This document shows, in pieces, positions 62,046 to 64,000 of a DNA stretch of 64,000 nucleotides (within the stretch, counting starts at the first letter, position 1; the number at the start of each line of letters is the position of its first letter). A program made the translations under genes and the position numbers. A model generated the notes under the pieces. The model worked only from the letters and a program-made list of their open reading frames with translations, had not been told where the DNA came from and made no database searches. The stretch spans positions 1-64,000 of the forward strand of contig NZ_JACCHQ010000032.1 of NCBI RefSeq assembly GCF_016031655.1. Reading direction: 5' to 3'. The stretch comes from Bradyrhizobium glycinis. Its GTDB lineage: Bacteria > Pseudomonadota > Alphaproteobacteria > Rhizobiales > Xanthobacteraceae.

Positions 62046-63278
62046 ATGGTCGGCCCGCGTCATCCAAAGTCTCACCTTCCGGGGTCCCGATCGCCAGGGG
62101 CGACCCGGCGGACTGCGCTCGGCCTGATGCTGGGTGCGCCCGTGCTGTCGGCCTGTGCCGGCGTGCAGCAAAGTCTCAGCCAGTTCTCCAACCCGTTCTC
62201 GAGCTCCACACCGCCGGCCCAGCCGGCCGGCCCGCAGCAGCAGGCGACGACCGCCGGCACCGGCGGCGTGAAGGTCGGTCTGATCCTGCCACTCTCCGCG
62301 GCCGGCAACGCCGGGCTCGCTGCGCAATCGATGCGCAACGCCGCCGAGATGGCGCTGGCCGAGTTCCAGAACCCGAACATCCAGCTCCTGATCAAGGACG
62401 ACAATGGCAGCCCGCAGGGCGCGCAGGCCGGCGCGCAGCAGGCAGTCGACGAGGGCGCCGAGATCATCCTCGGGCCGCTGTTCGCGCAATCGGTGCCGGC
62501 GGTGGCACAGGTCGCGCGCACGCGCGGCATCCCGGTGATCGCGTTCTCGACGGATTCCAGCATTGCCGGACGCGGCGTCTACCTGCTCTCGTTCCTGCCG
62601 GAATCCGACGTCAATCGCATCGTCGAATATTCCGCCGGCATCGGAAAGCGTTCCTTCGCCGTGCTGGTGCCCGACAACGCCTATGGCAATGTCGTCGAGG
62701 CCGCGGTGAAGGCGGCGGTGCCGCGGCGGGGCGGGCGCATAGTCGCGTTCGAGAAATACGGCGCCGATCGCGCCACGCCCGCGCGCACCGTGGCGCAGCA
62801 GCTCGGCAGTGCGGACGCGCTGTTCATGGCCGATGACGGCGATGCCGTCGTGTCAGTCGCGGATGCGATGACCGCCGCTGGCGCGAACCTGCGCAACATC
62901 CAGCTGCTCGGCACCGGCCTGTGGGATAATCCGCGCGTCTATGCCAGCTCCGCGCTGCAGGGCGGCCTCTACGCCGCGCCCGACCCGGCCGGGTTCCGCG
63001 CCTTCTCCGGCCGCTACCGTACCAAATACGGCGCCGAGCCGATCCGCACCGCGACCCTTTCCTATGACGCGGTCGCGCTCGTCGCCGCGCTGGCGCGCAC
63101 GCAAGGCGGCCAGCGCTTCTCGTCCGACGTGCTCACGAACCCCTCCGGCTTTGCCGGCATCGACGGCCTGTTCCGCTTCCGCGCGGATGGCACGAATGAA
63201 CGTGGGCTTGCCGTGATGAAGGTGACGCAAGGCGGCGGCGTCGCGGTTGCGGGCTCGCCGAAGAGCTTTGGGGCGTAG
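62046..63278 (+). CDS. Penicillin-binding protein activator, LppC-like lipoprotein
   Basis: 410 residues. A signal peptide with paired Arg (TRRTALGLMLGAPVLSA) ends at lipobox C37. A Ser/Pro/Gln-rich linker precedes a type I periplasmic-binding-protein fold from about residue 75 (VKVGLILPLSAAGNAGLAAQS, EIILGPLFAQSVPAVAQVA, GIPVIAFSTDSSIAGRGVYLLSFLP). The enterobacterial counterpart LpoA/YraM activates PBP1A. Alphaproteobacterial members lack the TPR half, so the function is inferred. It lies beside rsmI-yraN, as yraM does. Confidence 0.87.
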   Translation: MVGPRHPKSHLPGSRSPGATRRTALGLMLGAPVLSACAGVQQSLSQFSNPFSSSTPPAQPAGPQQQATTAGTGGVKVGLILPLSAAGNAGLAAQSMRNAAEMALAEFQNPNIQLLIKDDNGSPQGAQAGAQQAVDEGAEIILGPLFAQSVPAVAQVARTRGIPVIAFSTDSSIAGRGVYLLSFLPESDVNRIVEYSAGIGKRSFAVLVPDNAYGNVVEAAVKAAVPRRGGRIVAFEKYGADRATPARTVAQQLGSADALFMADDGDAVVSVADAMTAAGANLRNIQLLGTGLWDNPRVYASSALQGGLYAAPDPAGFRAFSGRYRTKYGAEPIRTATLSYDAVALVAALARTQGGQRFSSDVLTNPSGFAGIDGLFRFRADGTNERGLAVMKVTQGGGVAVAGSPKSFGA

Positions 63279-63714
63279 CTGGTTCACCTCTCTCGCTTGC
63301 GAGAGAGGTCCGCGCGTCGTTCGTCTCCGGAGGCGGCAAGCTCGATCGAGCAGTAGGCCGGCTGGTGACAAAGCCAATCCTGTGGGCCACCCAACTCGGC
63401 ACTTGACTCGCAGTTAGGCAGGCGATCAACTTTGGATGCCGCAACCATATGTTGCGTCTGTTTTTAGAGTTAGCCGAGCAGAATCTTTTCAGCAGTCGCC
63501 GGTATCCCGGCATTCAAGACGTAAACCTGGCCGTTTTCGCGCATCGCCTTCAGTGACGCGGCTGCAAAATGCGTAGATCATAGAGACCATCCACGCGTGT
63601 CGATCCCGTTGAATACCGCATACGCACAGCCTGATAACCCGCAGCGAGAGACGTAAACGGCCTTCATGCGTCGCGCTTTCCATTGCAACGCAACCTCGAT
63701 GAGGGATCGTCATC
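63279..63714. other. Gene-free segment before the right-edge gene
   Basis: 436 bases. A partial family C arm ACCTCTCTCGCTTGCGAGAG lies at 63286-63309. A terminator-like hairpin lies at 63440-63465 (separate entry). AGACGTAAAC occurs at 63517 and 63649. Base composition drops towards the right, next to the lower-GC gene. Open frames on the minus strand lack ribosome sites and family resemblance. Confidence 0.6.
63440..63465 (+). terminator. Weak Rho-independent terminator
   Basis: CGCAAC-CATAT-GTTGCG, a 6-bp stem, then TCTGTTTTTAG. Probably ends the LppC-like transcript 160 bases upstream; the stem is short. Confidence 0.4.
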
Positions 63715-64000
63715 ATGGCAAAGAGGTACGTGATCAACGTCGATCTTGCTGACGTCTGGCAGGAGAAGAACCGCAAAAGCCTCCTGAGGACGTTGGCCTG
63801 GGGTGATGAGGTCAGCGTTGTTAAGATGGGTCGGGACTATGCTGAGATCGAAACGGTCGAATTCGTGGAACGCCAGGATGGCAGCATTCTGCCGGAAAAG
63901 AGGTTTGGTTACCTCCAGCCGAAGAAGACGTCGGGTTTGAAGCTGACCGATGTTCTCATCCCGCGGAATCGCAACAAGGTCCTCAAGGTCAATTTCGTCG
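63715..64000 (+). CDS. Partial gene at right edge, unrecognised (possible N-terminal part of an MBL-fold hydrolase)
   Basis: ATG at 63715 with GAGGGATCG upstream; 95 codons open to the window end. The product begins MAKRYVINVDLADVW and reads like a small SH3-like beta domain (LAWGDEVSVVKMGRDYAEIETVEFVER, KRFGYLQPK). A link follows, then VLIPRNRNKVLKVNFV at the edge. From memory, similar N-termini precede metallo-beta-lactamase-fold domains beginning near KVLKVDFVDVQQGDG, but the diagnostic part lies outside. GC is about 55 percent over the 180 bases I counted, clearly below the neighbouring genes, with more A/T-ending codons. Confidence 0.55.
   Translation, partial: MAKRYVINVDLADVWQEKNRKSLLRTLAWGDEVSVVKMGRDYAEIETVEFVERQDGSILPEKRFGYLQPKKTSGLKLTDVLIPRNRNKVLKVNFV

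Overview
The window looks like chromosomal core sequence of a Bradyrhizobium-type alphaproteobacterium (Nitrobacteraceae, Hyphomicrobiales). The evidence is high GC, tandem glnK-amtB pairs, a CenR-like regulator, the gene order hisB-DUF2628-hisH-hisA-hisF-hisE-coaA, hslV-GNAT-DUF2585-hslU, and several families of short palindromic repeats between genes. Genus is inferred from gene order and remembered protein families, not from a database search. No rRNA, tRNA, insertion sequence, prophage or CRISPR array was seen.

Layout. 0-4.1 kb: two PII/ammonium-channel pairs (glnK-amtB twice), closed by a strong intrinsic terminator. 4.2-15.1 kb: a GFA-family protein, then an aminotransferase, ftsK, a LolA-like carrier and exonuclease III on the plus strand, a cyclic-nucleotide-binding protein and a CenR-like regulator on the minus strand, a YkuD protein, a YggS protein and a membrane diguanylate cyclase. 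15.2-20.7 kb: a second diguanylate cyclase diverging from leuS-lptE-holA. 20.9-30.2 kb: the replication and segregation region, with parB, parA, rsmG, mnmG, mnmE, rho and hemJ all on the minus strand, six perfect parS palindromes, and a 460-bp gene-free segment where gene direction flips. I predict this segment is oriC. 30.2-36.7 kb: the other arm, with ppsR, maf, coaE, dnaQ (and convergent secB), a Tim44-domain protein, mltA and an Smr protein on the plus strand.

36.8-41.2 kb: a polytopic membrane protein of unknown role and the hslVU protease locus. 41.4-46.3 kb: histidine biosynthesis followed by coaA. 46.4-53.1 kb: a tiny Cys4 protein, an AI-2E-type permease, a histidine phosphatase, a hybrid histidine kinase, a secreted hypothetical protein, and comM with a textbook alphaproteobacterial LexA box. 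53.3-59.0 kb: a PilZ protein and a tad/cpa pilus locus (tadD facing cpaBCDE, without cpaF or tadBC). 59.4-63.3 kb: gshB, yraN and rsmI facing an LppC-like lipoprotein. The window ends inside a lower-GC gene that may open an accessory segment.

Shared themes are nitrogen sensing (PII and AmtB), origin-proximal segregation (ParAB-parS, and FtsK with a CtrA-type box), c-di-GMP signalling (two cyclases and one PilZ receptor) and envelope maintenance (LolA, LptE, MltA, LppC, YkuD, CenR). The signals most worth testing are the parS sites embedded in rsmG, the predicted oriC, a dense TGCTGCA array between mnmE and rho, the LexA box at comM, the CtrA box ahead of the ftsK operon, and the truncated low-GC gene at the right edge.
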